NCBI GenBank assembly: GCA_900549625.1
Contig: URPE01000001.1
Location: 108,916-172,915 of the forward strand
Direction: 5' to 3'
Source: an uncultured Mycoplasmatota bacterium
GTDB taxonomy: Bacteria; Bacillota_I; Bacilli_A; RF39; UBA660
DNA length: 64,000 nt
Shown: piece by piece, positions 17,255 through 24,960 of the stretch
How positions within the stretch are numbered: position 1 is the first letter of the stretch
How the letters are laid out: each line of letters opens with the position of its first letter
Translations under genes and position numbers: made by a program
The notes under the pieces: generated by a model
Databases searched by the model: none
What the model saw: only the letters and a program-made list of their open reading frames with translations
What the model was told of the DNA's origin: nothing

Positions 17255-18832
17255 ATGATACTAAAAAAACCATATGCTTTTTTAATAAAGCATTTTAAAA
17301 TAATTCACTTATTATTATGTATACCCCTTGTTTACTTAATTATAAGAACGGGTATGATAACTTCATTTTTAAGAACATATGTAAGTGCTAATTACTATAC
17401 AAGTGAAGTCAATATTGCTGGGTCATATATAAATCTATTTATGTATTTTGCTATCATAGTAATTCTAGTGCTCGCATTTTCTATCTATTTTTTAATGAAA
17501 CAGAAAGAAAAAGATACTAAGTATTATATCTTTTTAATTGCTTACTACTTATTTTTACTAATAATTATAACCATTGCTCATGGTATCTTATCTAGTATTG
17601 AAACAACTTCACTAAGTGCTCAGACAATTAGGTTATATCGAGACTTAGCCTACGTGTTTTACGTACCAGAATTCTTCTTTACTATTTATACTTTACTTAG
17701 AGGTATTGGTTTTGATATTAAAAAGTTTGATTTTGGTACGGATGCGAAAGAACTTGAAATAACAGATGTTGACAGTGAGGAATTTGAACTTACATTTGGT
17801 AAAGATTCTTATAAATATAAAAGAAAAATTAGACGTTTTATTAGAGAATTTAAATATTATGTTTTAGAAAACAAAGTGACATTTACTATTTTAAGTTCTA
17901 TCTGTGTCATTATATTGGGTGTTTTAGTATACTTAAATTTTGGGGTATATCATAAAACCTATCGTGAAAAGCAAAAAATAAGTCATAATGGTTTAATAGT
18001 AACTGTCGAAGATTCTATTCTTACTAATTTAGATTCTGGTGGCAAAAATATTGATGGCAAATATTACTTAGCTACATCTTTCAAAGTAGTTAACAATACT
18101 TCCAAAAAGCTTTCTTTAGATTATGACAACTTTAAATTAGAAGTATCAAAAAGAATGCTTAGTCCAACACTAGATAGATCAAGCTACTTCCCAACCCTTG
18201 GTAGTGCCTATACAAGAGACACAGTTATTATGCCAAATTCCACGAATACTTTTGTTATACCATATGAAATAGACAAGTCTTTTTTAAATCAAAAAATTAG
18301 TTTAAAAATACTAGATTCTTTAACTTATGAAATTGGTAGTGTAACACCTATTTATAAAACCGTTAATTTAAAATATGATAAAATATTTACTAATAAAGAT
18401 GTAAAAACTATCCCTAAAGGTAAAATATTAGAATTGTCTAGTACACCACTCGGTATGACCCAAATAGAAATAAAGAATGCTTTATTAACCAATTCCTATG
18501 AATATAATTATAAATCATGTACTAAAAATGACTGTCAAGATTTAAAAAACAAAGTTATCTCTTCATCTAATAAAAAACTACTTGTTATTGAAAGAAATTT
18601 TTCTCTTGATACTTATACAACGTATAGTACTTCCCGTAAAGGTGATTCATCATTTACAAGTGATTTTCTAAGTCTAAAAGTAAAAGATAACATTATCAGT
18701 ATGAATGATATAACGCCCAAAGAATTAGATGGTTATTGGGTATTTGAAGTACCAAGTACCATTAGTGATTTAAAAAGTATTTCTATTTTAGTAACCGTGT
18801 GTGGTAGTAGATACACCATGAATTTAACTTAA
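17255..18832 (+). CDS. Polytopic membrane protein with extracellular DUF4352-like domain
   Basis: About 525 residues. There are four TM segments in the first 160 residues and a fifth near residue 205-225 (TFTILSSICVIILGVLVYLN). A large outside domain follows whose start resembles DUF4352-type immunoglobulin-like folds (GLIVTVEDSILTNLDSGGKN, then YYLATSFKVVNNTSKKLSLD). ATG 17255 is chosen because AAAGGGTGA lies six bases upstream; the frame opens earlier at a TTG without a site. A TATAAT at 17223-17228 probably serves as its -10. A terminator follows. Function unknown; it may be a surface or stress-sensing part of the locus. Confidence 0.7.
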   Translation: MILKKPYAFLIKHFKIIHLLLCIPLVYLIIRTGMITSFLRTYVSANYYTSEVNIAGSYINLFMYFAIIVILVLAFSIYFLMKQKEKDTKYYIFLIAYYLFLLIIITIAHGILSSIETTSLSAQTIRLYRDLAYVFYVPEFFFTIYTLLRGIGFDIKKFDFGTDAKELEITDVDSEEFELTFGKDSYKYKRKIRRFIREFKYYVLENKVTFTILSSICVIILGVLVYLNFGVYHKTYREKQKISHNGLIVTVEDSILTNLDSGGKNIDGKYYLATSFKVVNNTSKKLSLDYDNFKLEVSKRMLSPTLDRSSYFPTLGSAYTRDTVIMPNSTNTFVIPYEIDKSFLNQKISLKILDSLTYEIGSVTPIYKTVNLKYDKIFTNKDVKTIPKGKILELSSTPLGMTQIEIKNALLTNSYEYNYKSCTKNDCQDLKNKVISSSNKKLLVIERNFSLDTYTTYSTSRKGDSSFTSDFLSLKVKDNIISMNDITPKELDGYWVFEVPSTISDLKSISILVTVCGSRYTMNLT

Positions 18833-18854
18833 GAGAAATTTTTCTCTTTTTTTC
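18831..18854 (+). terminator. Rho-independent terminator
   Basis: AAGAGAAA-TT-TTTCTCTT followed by more T residues, overlapping the stop codon of the upstream membrane protein gene. Confidence 0.75.
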
Positions 18855-18897
18855 TTTTCTTGTGTTATAATATAAATTCCATGAAGGAGGATTAATA

Positions 18898-19380
18898 TTG
18901 GTCATGCAAAATCAATATGAAAAAGAAATAGTATCTCTTTTAACAACAGAATATGAAACTGATTATTTAATAAAACTAAAAGAAGAAACAATTAAACTTC
19001 CAATAGATAAGGAAATTATAGCGATTATTTTAAGTGAGTTAGACACCTTAATTGCTCTAAAAAGCACATCTTTAAATATTAAAGTAGAGCCATCCAAAAT
19101 AACTGAGCAACTATTAAACTTATATAATAATAAAAAATTATCAAAAGAAACAATTTTCTTTTTGTTATTTCATTTGCCTTGCTTATTTAGTGAGTTTTTA
19201 ACTAGTATCTATCCATCATTAACTGAAAATGACTACTATACACTATATAGGTTGTGTCCTGTAGGTAAAGAAGAATACTTAATGGAAATATTTGATTTAC
19301 AAATAAATGGGGTTATTAAAGAAAAAATGGATAAACAAATTTTAATAACTGATTATGGTAGAATTTTAAAAAATTGTTAA
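18898..19380 (+). CDS. Hypothetical helical protein with TTG start
   Basis: 160 residues, mostly helical, with no TM or signal segment; not recognised. TTG 18898 is preferred as the start: AGGAGG at 18885-18890 is seven bases away, the ideal distance, while the in-frame ATG at 18904 is thirteen away. A TGTTATAAT extended -10 lies at about 18863-18871. It stands between the membrane protein and the pseudopilin genes and could be a cytoplasmic accessory or regulatory protein of the locus. Confidence 0.65.
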   Translation: MVMQNQYEKEIVSLLTTEYETDYLIKLKEETIKLPIDKEIIAIILSELDTLIALKSTSLNIKVEPSKITEQLLNLYNNKKLSKETIFFLLFHLPCLFSEFLTSIYPSLTENDYYTLYRLCPVGKEEYLMEIFDLQINGVIKEKMDKQILITDYGRILKNC

Positions 19381-19460
19381 ATTCTTCTTTTTTTGTTAAC
19401 AAGAAATTGATATTTAATAAAAAAAAAGTTATAATACTATTAGATAGGAGGAATTAATAA

Positions 19461-19700
19461 ATGAAAGAAGCGACTGGAGAATTAAATATGACTGTTGTTA
19501 CTGTTGTAGCAATTGCTGCCGTAGCTGCATTCTTTTATGCCTTTATTTGGCCTAGTATTAAAACTAATATTCTAAATAGTACTAAGTGTTCTTCTGCTTA
19601 TAATTGTAGTTGTGATGGTAAGAAATGTAAATGTACTTATATGGACGAAAATCAAACAGAGCAAGAAGTAACATGTCCTGATAATACAGGTGGCAAATAA
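19461..19700 (+). CDS. Small pilin-like protein 1 (M-K-E-A-T-G leader)
   Basis: 79 residues. A six-residue leader MKEATG precedes ELN and a hydrophobic helix (TVVTVVAIAAVAAFFYAFIW), then a short Cys-rich outside domain (six Cys, with NCSCDGKKCKC). The size and layout are those of Flp-type pilins: short leader ending in Gly, long helix, small tail. It has GGAGG upstream. The next gene is nearly identical in its first 12 residues. It is probably the major or a minor pilin of the apparatus; processing after Gly6 is inferred. Confidence 0.7.
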   Translation: MKEATGELNMTVVTVVAIAAVAAFFYAFIWPSIKTNILNSTKCSSAYNCSCDGKKCKCTYMDENQTEQEVTCPDNTGGK

Positions 19701-19715
19701 TAAATAGGAGGTTAT

Positions 19716-19961
19716 ATGAAAGAGGCGACTGGTGAATTAAATACTACGGTTATTGTTGTAATTATTGTGGCTATGCTAGTAGCCTTCTTTTACTTTACTA
19801 TTTGGCCAACTATTAAAAATAACATGAATCAAAATAGTGCGTGTGCAAAGGCTATATGTCCTAAGGAAAACAGAAGTAGTGATGGCAAAACTGTTGATTG
19901 CTATACTGTTGATAAAAGCGGTAATAAGTCAGAAACTTTTAAATGTGTTTGGAAAGGCTAA
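19716..19961 (+). CDS. Small pilin-like protein 2 (M-K-E-A-T-G leader)
   Basis: 81 residues, starting MKEATGELN like its neighbour, followed by a hydrophobic helix (TVIVVIIVAMLVAFFYFTIW) and a short outside domain with four Cys. AGGAGG precedes the ATG. The helix ends in IWP as in pilin 1, showing common descent, while the outside domains differ. It is 15 bases from pilin 1 and in the same operon as the next two genes, which carry related leaders. Confidence 0.7.
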   Translation: MKEATGELNTTVIVVIIVAMLVAFFYFTIWPTIKNNMNQNSACAKAICPKENRSSDGKTVDCYTVDKSGNKSETFKCVWKG

Positions 19962-19976
19962 TAGAGGGGTGATAGA

Positions 19977-20471
19977 ATGAGAGAAGCCATAGGTGGTACT
20001 TGGTTATTTCAAATTGTAATAGTTTTTATTCTTTTATTTACAGGTTTTATGTGCCTGTCTATTAACCGTTCTAAGGCATTTAATGTTAAAAATCAAATTA
20101 TTGAAACAATAGAATCGTATAATGGTATTGATTTAAATAAAGAATATGAAGAAGGAGATACTGGCGCAATTGTTGATATTGTAAGTTATATTAAAGATAA
20201 CTCATATCGGACAGTTGGTGTTAGTCCTGGTAATGAATATAAATGCTTTAATCGTGATGGTAAAAGTACTAATACTAACCCTGTATTTTGTATTGAAGCT
20301 GTAAGTGCTAGTGATAAATCTGGTATAAGTGATGACTATAAAGAACTAACTAATATGGTTTATTACCGTGTTGTTGTCTTCTATCAACTAGATTTACCAG
20401 TATTCCATGATTTATTTAACTTTCGTGTTGTTGGAGCAACTAAAACATTATATGGAGGTGTTGAAAAGTGA
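19977..20471 (+). CDS. Minor pseudopilin-like protein (M-R-E-A-I-G leader)
   Basis: 164 residues. The leader MREAIG is followed by GTW and one hydrophobic helix (LFQIVIVFILLFTGFMCL). An outside domain then begins with SINRSKAFNVKNQIIETIE, a long amphipathic helix as in TadE/TadF or type IV pseudopilins. Two Cys occur in the outside domain. GAGGGGTGAT precedes the ATG. The C-terminal stop overlaps the next gene's start as GTGA. It is paralogous to that next protein. Confidence 0.7.
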   Translation: MREAIGGTWLFQIVIVFILLFTGFMCLSINRSKAFNVKNQIIETIESYNGIDLNKEYEEGDTGAIVDIVSYIKDNSYRTVGVSPGNEYKCFNRDGKSTNTNPVFCIEAVSASDKSGISDDYKELTNMVYYRVVVFYQLDLPVFHDLFNFRVVGATKTLYGGVEK

Positions 20472-20950
20472 GACAAGCAATCGGAACTACTTGGATTATG
20501 CAACTAGTAATTATATTTATGCTTATATTTGTAGCTTTTCTAGCCCTCACAATAAATTATACTAAGGCTTTTAAAATAAAAAACGAATTAGTAACTATTA
20601 TAGAAAAGTATGAAGGTCTTAATTATGGAACATCTAACCAATCGGGGTCAATTGATTTAATTAATAATTACTTACAATATAATGGCTACACTGTTAAGGG
20701 CAGTTGTGATGAAGGAAGCTATGGCGCTACTAGCCTAGGGGAGGATGCAATCCTTTCAAATGCTGTAAAAGGGCAAAAATACTACTACTGTGTGGAAGAA
20801 GTTAGTACCAAAGGGGCATCTACTCCTAATCGTGCTAGATATAAAATAAAGATATTTTTTAAATTTAGTTTACCTATATTAGGAGACTTAGTTACCTTTA
20901 ATATTGATGGAACAACCATTGACATAACTAATCCCAAGAATACTATATAA
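20468..20950 (+). CDS. Minor pseudopilin-like protein (M-R-Q-A-I-G leader)
   Basis: 160 residues with a GTG start at 20468; GGAGGT lies upstream inside the previous gene. The leader MRQAIG and the helix (IMQLVIIFMLIFVAFLAL) are followed by TINYTKAFKIKNELVTIIE, matching the preceding protein residue by residue in pattern. Two Cys lie in the outside domain. The two genes are a tandem duplication whose outside parts have diverged, as expected for minor pilins that form a tip complex. Confidence 0.7.
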   Translation: MRQAIGTTWIMQLVIIFMLIFVAFLALTINYTKAFKIKNELVTIIEKYEGLNYGTSNQSGSIDLINNYLQYNGYTVKGSCDEGSYGATSLGEDAILSNAVKGQKYYYCVEEVSTKGASTPNRARYKIKIFFKFSLPILGDLVTFNIDGTTIDITNPKNTI

Positions 20951-20961
20951 AGGAGGACAAT

Positions 20962-21996
20962 ATGAACGTTAAAATTGCTAATAAGTATGCTGCATTGCTA
21001 GCAGGACTTGACATTGATTTTATTAAAAGTATTGAAGGAGAATTTACACCAGAAGATATTATTATGCAATTTTCCAATTTCTTCTTTAATAAAATGATTA
21101 TTGATATCACGGCTATTAAAGGCTATCAAGATATTACTAAAATTCAAGAATTATCAGTTAATATGGATATGAGTAAAGTAATTCTTTTATTAGATGATTC
21201 AGAAGTTGTTAATAGTCCAAGATATCTTTCTCAATTAGTATCTATGGGTATTTATAATTTTACTCGTAATGTTGATGCCATTAAATTTTTAATCGATAAT
21301 CCTAATACTTATAAAGATGTGGCTCAGTACCATCAGTTAAATAACAATATGATGAGTTATGATAGTGGCGACACATCTAAAAAAGAAGAAACAACTATGT
21401 TTAATGGTACACCTACCATTGTTTATGAACAACGAGAACTAAGAATTATTGGTATTAAAAACGTTACAGAACATGCTGGTAGCACAACCCTTACTTATCT
21501 TTTAAAAAAGCAACTTGAAAAGAAATATCGCGTTGTTGCTGTCGAAGTTGATGATAATGATTTCATGTTCTTTAATGACAAGTCTTTAAAACATACTAAT
21601 CATTTTGAACTTCAAAATTTTATTGCCTCTAACTATAATGCTGATGTTATATTAGTTGATTTAAATAATCAAGGACCAGTAGAAGCTTGCAATGAGGTCT
21701 TATATCTTATTGAACCTGGTTTAATAAAACTAAATAAATTAATTCGTAAGGATCATAGAGCATTCGAAAAATTAAAGGGTCAAAAAATTATTCTTAATAG
21801 AAGTGTACTAAATAGTACTGATGTTGCTGACTTTGAATATGAATCACGTAGTAAAGTTTACTTTAATGTTCCTTATTTAGATGATAAATTAGAAAATAAT
21901 CATGTTTTAAATGAATTACTTATTAAATTAGGATTTGCAAGATTAGATGATGACAATAGTGAAAAAGGCGGTAAATTATTTAGTATATTCAAATAA
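20962..21996 (+). CDS. TadZ/CpaE-like protein with degenerate P-loop
   Basis: 344 residues. An N-terminal part (about 1-130) looks like an atypical receiver domain (KVILLLDDSEVVNSPRYLSQ, then MGIYNFTRN), followed by a linker and a MinD/ParA-like domain from about residue 155. The usual deviant Walker A (KGGxGKT) is replaced by NVTEHAGSTT (167-176), without the signature lysines, and the next part (VVAVEVDDND) keeps the fold. TadZ/CpaE proteins place Tad pili at a cell site and often have atypical P-loops. AGGAGG precedes the ATG. This is the last core gene of the pilus-like locus. Confidence 0.7.
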   Translation: MNVKIANKYAALLAGLDIDFIKSIEGEFTPEDIIMQFSNFFFNKMIIDITAIKGYQDITKIQELSVNMDMSKVILLLDDSEVVNSPRYLSQLVSMGIYNFTRNVDAIKFLIDNPNTYKDVAQYHQLNNNMMSYDSGDTSKKEETTMFNGTPTIVYEQRELRIIGIKNVTEHAGSTTLTYLLKKQLEKKYRVVAVEVDDNDFMFFNDKSLKHTNHFELQNFIASNYNADVILVDLNNQGPVEACNEVLYLIEPGLIKLNKLIRKDHRAFEKLKGQKIILNRSVLNSTDVADFEYESRSKVYFNVPYLDDKLENNHVLNELLIKLGFARLDDDNSEKGGKLFSIFK

Positions 21997-22064
21997 TAAT
22001 TATAAATATTATTTTTTGCTTCCATTAAAGTTGTGCTATAATTGTTTTAGAAAGAGGTGTTTTA

Positions 22065-22499
22065 ATGACTTGCTATGAATTAGTAAAAAGATTTAAAAAT
22101 AAATATCCTGGTACCGTTGCGTGGCGCCTATTTCCCAATGCTAATGTGATTGATAAACACGTTAATCCTGGTGAAGAAGTAAAATATGCCTTTGCAGGCC
22201 AAAAAAATGAAGGACCATTTGACTTATTTGAAACTTGTGCTGTTGCCATTACTGACAAAAGATTAATGATTGGGCAAAAAAGAGTTTTCTTTGGCTATGT
22301 TTTAAATAGCATAACACCAGAATTATATAACGACATGCAAGTATATAAAGGTTTAATCTGGGGGAAAATTGTAATTGATACAGTGAAAGAAAATATCGTT
22401 ATATCTAACCTTTCTAAAGATTCTTTAGTGGAGTTAGAAACACAAATTTCTCAGTTTATGATGGATGCCAAAACAAGATGTGTAAATAAAACAGAGTAG
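22065..22499 (+). CDS. Bacterial PH-domain-like protein
   Basis: 144 residues, soluble. The central part (GEEVKYAFAGQKN, then AVAITDKRLMIGQKRVFFGY) matches the start of bacterial pleckstrin-homology (bPH/YokE-like) domains: a high-energy strand pair, then T-D-K-R-L-M/L-I. Such domains are common in Bacillota, usually of unknown ligand. It has a TGCTATAAT extended -10 about 25 bases upstream and AGAGGTG as ribosome site. It starts a small transcription unit with the LysM gene. Confidence 0.6.
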   Translation: MTCYELVKRFKNKYPGTVAWRLFPNANVIDKHVNPGEEVKYAFAGQKNEGPFDLFETCAVAITDKRLMIGQKRVFFGYVLNSITPELYNDMQVYKGLIWGKIVIDTVKENIVISNLSKDSLVELETQISQFMMDAKTRCVNKTE

Positions 22500-22550
22500 T
22501 AAAGTCACCAATAAGCCATTTCTACATACTTTATAAGTAGGAGTGGTTTT

Positions 22551-22901
22551 ATGAATTTATATGAGGAAAGAAAAAGTAATTTATTAATTCCTAAAAATAA
22601 ACAAAATTATTATGAAATATATACTATTAATAAAGGTGATTCGTTATATAGTATTGCAAGGAAATATAATATAAATCCTGAATTACTTGCATCTTTAAAT
22701 GGTATATCTATGGAAGACTATATATATCCAAATGAACAAATAATTATCCCTAAAAGTGGTTTTAGCTATTATATTACTAAAGAGGGTGATACCCTTGATA
22801 CAGTTGCTAGTCTCTTTAAAGTGACTCCTGAAGAACTACTTTTTAATAATGGTATAATATACTTATCAGAAGGACAAATTTTAGTTCAACCTAAAAGATA
22901 G
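22551..22901 (+). CDS. Protein with two LysM domains
   Basis: 116 residues made almost wholly of two LysM modules: residues about 22-67 (YTINKGDSLYSIARKYNINP, then LNGI and IIIP) and about 71-114 (YITKEGDTLDTVASLFKVTP, then NNGI and ILVQP). LysM domains bind peptidoglycan GlcNAc. There is no signal peptide or TM segment, which is unusual for a wall-binding module; it may act inside the cell or be exported by another route. GGAGTGG precedes the ATG and a terminator follows. Confidence 0.85.
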   Translation: MNLYEERKSNLLIPKNKQNYYEIYTINKGDSLYSIARKYNINPELLASLNGISMEDYIYPNEQIIIPKSGFSYYITKEGDTLDTVASLFKVTPEELLFNNGIIYLSEGQILVQPKR

Positions 22902-22915
22902 ATTAACTTTATAAT

Positions 22916-22951
22916 AGAAGAAGAAAATAAAATAAAAATTCTTCTTTTTTT
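22916..22951 (+). terminator. Rho-independent terminator
   Basis: GAAGAA pairs with TTCTTC across an A-rich loop, followed by seven T residues. Confidence 0.55.
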
Positions 22952-22994
22952 CATGTCTTTATGTTAAAATTAAATTAAGGGTAAGGTGGTTTTA

Positions 22995-24947
22995 ATGAAA
23001 AAAGGATTTACTTTAGTAGAACTATTAGCAGTAATAGCAATAATGGGAGTTTTAGCAGGAATAGCCGTTCCTACATATTTAAAAGTATCAAGTTCAATTA
23101 AACAAAGTGCCTATGATACCAAAGTCAAAAACATTGCTAGTAAAGCCGAGGTCTATGCAGAAGAAACCAATGAGATGACTTTTGACGTTAAAACGCTTAT
23201 CGAAAATGGTGTCTTAGAAGCCGATAATGAATTAGGTCAATACTTAAGTCCAGTTGATAACCATGACATGCGTTGTGATATTGTAAATGTCGTTTATAAA
23301 GATGAACAATATGAAGCAACTGTTATGCATAGTGATACTTGCTATGATAAAGAAACATTACTAAATTTATATGGAATGGTAAGTCTTCATTTATATCGTA
23401 ACAAAGAAGGTTCTACTGAAAAAGAAGAAGTCCCTAAATTTTCTGACACTGATTGGGTTAAGGATAGTCCTATCTTTGTCAAATATGAATTTACTGATAA
23501 ATACAAAGATTATGAGGAGAATATTAAAAGTATTTCTTGGAGTGGGGAAAACGAAAAAAATTGTGAATGCCAAGATAATAATTTAGAAAACTGTGAGTAC
23601 TATGAAATATCTGCTGAAAATATCAAAAATGTTCAAGTAAACTTTTTAATTGAAGTCGAAAAAGATGGTGTTACGTTCTCACAGCAAAGTTCTAAACGGG
23701 TTATGATTGATAAACAAAAACCAAATGTTACCAATATTTCTCTAAACAATAACGTATTATCTCAAAAAGGAAAACCAGTAACAATTTCTCTTAGCGATGA
23801 AAATGGTTCAGGTATTAGAGATTACAAAGTTGTTACTAAAGATAATATAAACGAATGTCAGAATAATAATGACTATAAAGCCGTAAATGGAAGTGAAGTA
23901 GTTGAATACTTACCACTAGGCGAATACTATGTATGTGCCCGTGATTACGTTTATAATTTAAATAATGTTCTAGATTCTGCTTTTGAAGTCAAAAATATTG
24001 ATGGTAATGGCCCAGAAGTATCATTTACTGTTACCTCATCAACATCTGATTGGAACTCTGTAAATACAATCTTAAATATAACTGCCAAAGACGATAAAAC
24101 AAATTCAGCAAACCTAAAGATGTGTATTAGCAATACTGGCTATTTACAAGGATGCTCTTGGCAAAATTTTAGTAGTACTGTTAATTGGAATGTTGGTGGT
24201 AATTATGATGGCCAAAATAGAATAGTTTATTTAGTTGTAATGGATGAAGCAGGAAACTATACTCAAGTTTCTAATAATTATGTTGTCTATAAAGAATGCT
24301 CTAGTACTAAAAAAGAATATACAACAAACGTTAGTGCATGTAGTAGCTTATGTGGAAATGGAACACAACAAGTTGGTTGGATAAATAAAGATAATAACAC
24401 TAACAAAACTTGTAACACAGGAACTGATACTAGATCTTGTGCAGGCCAGGGCACATACACAATATATAATCCCGATTATAATATAAATCATCTAGGTTCA
24501 TGGGCAACAAGAAAAACTGCTACTGGTAAAAACGGTGGCACAATAACTTATGAAAATGGTTATATTTCCGCTCACGGTAAAAGACACAAAGGTAATGGTG
24601 GTGGAGTAGAAGGCTGGAGCCAACCATTTAATACATATGGCTGTAATTATGCTTATGTTATAGCAAATGGCAGGAAATACTCAGTAGAAATATCACTTAG
24701 AGCTGGTCAATGGTCAAATACCAAAGTAACAAGTGACTTCTATGGTGGTTGTGAAGATTATATTGATAAAAAATTATATTACCGTCCCGTAAATACCGCA
24801 TACACTACGGCTTCCCTATATCTTTATGCTTATGGTGACTACCCAAGTCATGGCTGTGCTGATGGCAGTGGAAGTATCGATCTATATCGTTTAGTACTAT
24901 CTAACAAATCAGATTTAACATACAATGACGTATGGTATGCAAGGTAA
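22995..24947 (+). CDS. Type IV prepilin-like adhesin with large C-terminal domain
   Basis: The start MKK-GFTLVELLAVIAIMGVL is a textbook type IV/type II prepilin signal: cleavage after Gly4, N-methylated Phe5, Glu at mature position 5. ATG 22995 is used (TAAGGTGG upstream); an earlier GTG at 22986 overlaps that site. At 651 residues it is far longer than a normal pilin (about 150). After the helix come Ig-like segments (VMIDKQKPNVTNISL; about residues 230-420), then a Cys-rich stretch with SACSSLCGNGTQ and later TRSC that resembles a thrombospondin type-1 repeat, and a C-terminal domain. It is likely a surface adhesin assembled by or near the pilus machinery. The leader differs from the M-x-x-A-x-G group, so it may need a different peptidase. 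Confidence 0.75.
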   Translation: MKKGFTLVELLAVIAIMGVLAGIAVPTYLKVSSSIKQSAYDTKVKNIASKAEVYAEETNEMTFDVKTLIENGVLEADNELGQYLSPVDNHDMRCDIVNVVYKDEQYEATVMHSDTCYDKETLLNLYGMVSLHLYRNKEGSTEKEEVPKFSDTDWVKDSPIFVKYEFTDKYKDYEENIKSISWSGENEKNCECQDNNLENCEYYEISAENIKNVQVNFLIEVEKDGVTFSQQSSKRVMIDKQKPNVTNISLNNNVLSQKGKPVTISLSDENGSGIRDYKVVTKDNINECQNNNDYKAVNGSEVVEYLPLGEYYVCARDYVYNLNNVLDSAFEVKNIDGNGPEVSFTVTSSTSDWNSVNTILNITAKDDKTNSANLKMCISNTGYLQGCSWQNFSSTVNWNVGGNYDGQNRIVYLVVMDEAGNYTQVSNNYVVYKECSSTKKEYTTNVSACSSLCGNGTQQVGWINKDNNTNKTCNTGTDTRSCAGQGTYTIYNPDYNINHLGSWATRKTATGKNGGTITYENGYISAHGKRHKGNGGGVEGWSQPFNTYGCNYAYVIANGRKYSVEISLRAGQWSNTKVTSDFYGGCEDYIDKKLYYRPVNTAYTTASLYLYAYGDYPSHGCADGSGSIDLYRLVLSNKSDLTYNDVWYAR

Positions 24948-24960
24948 AAGAGGTGAAAAC

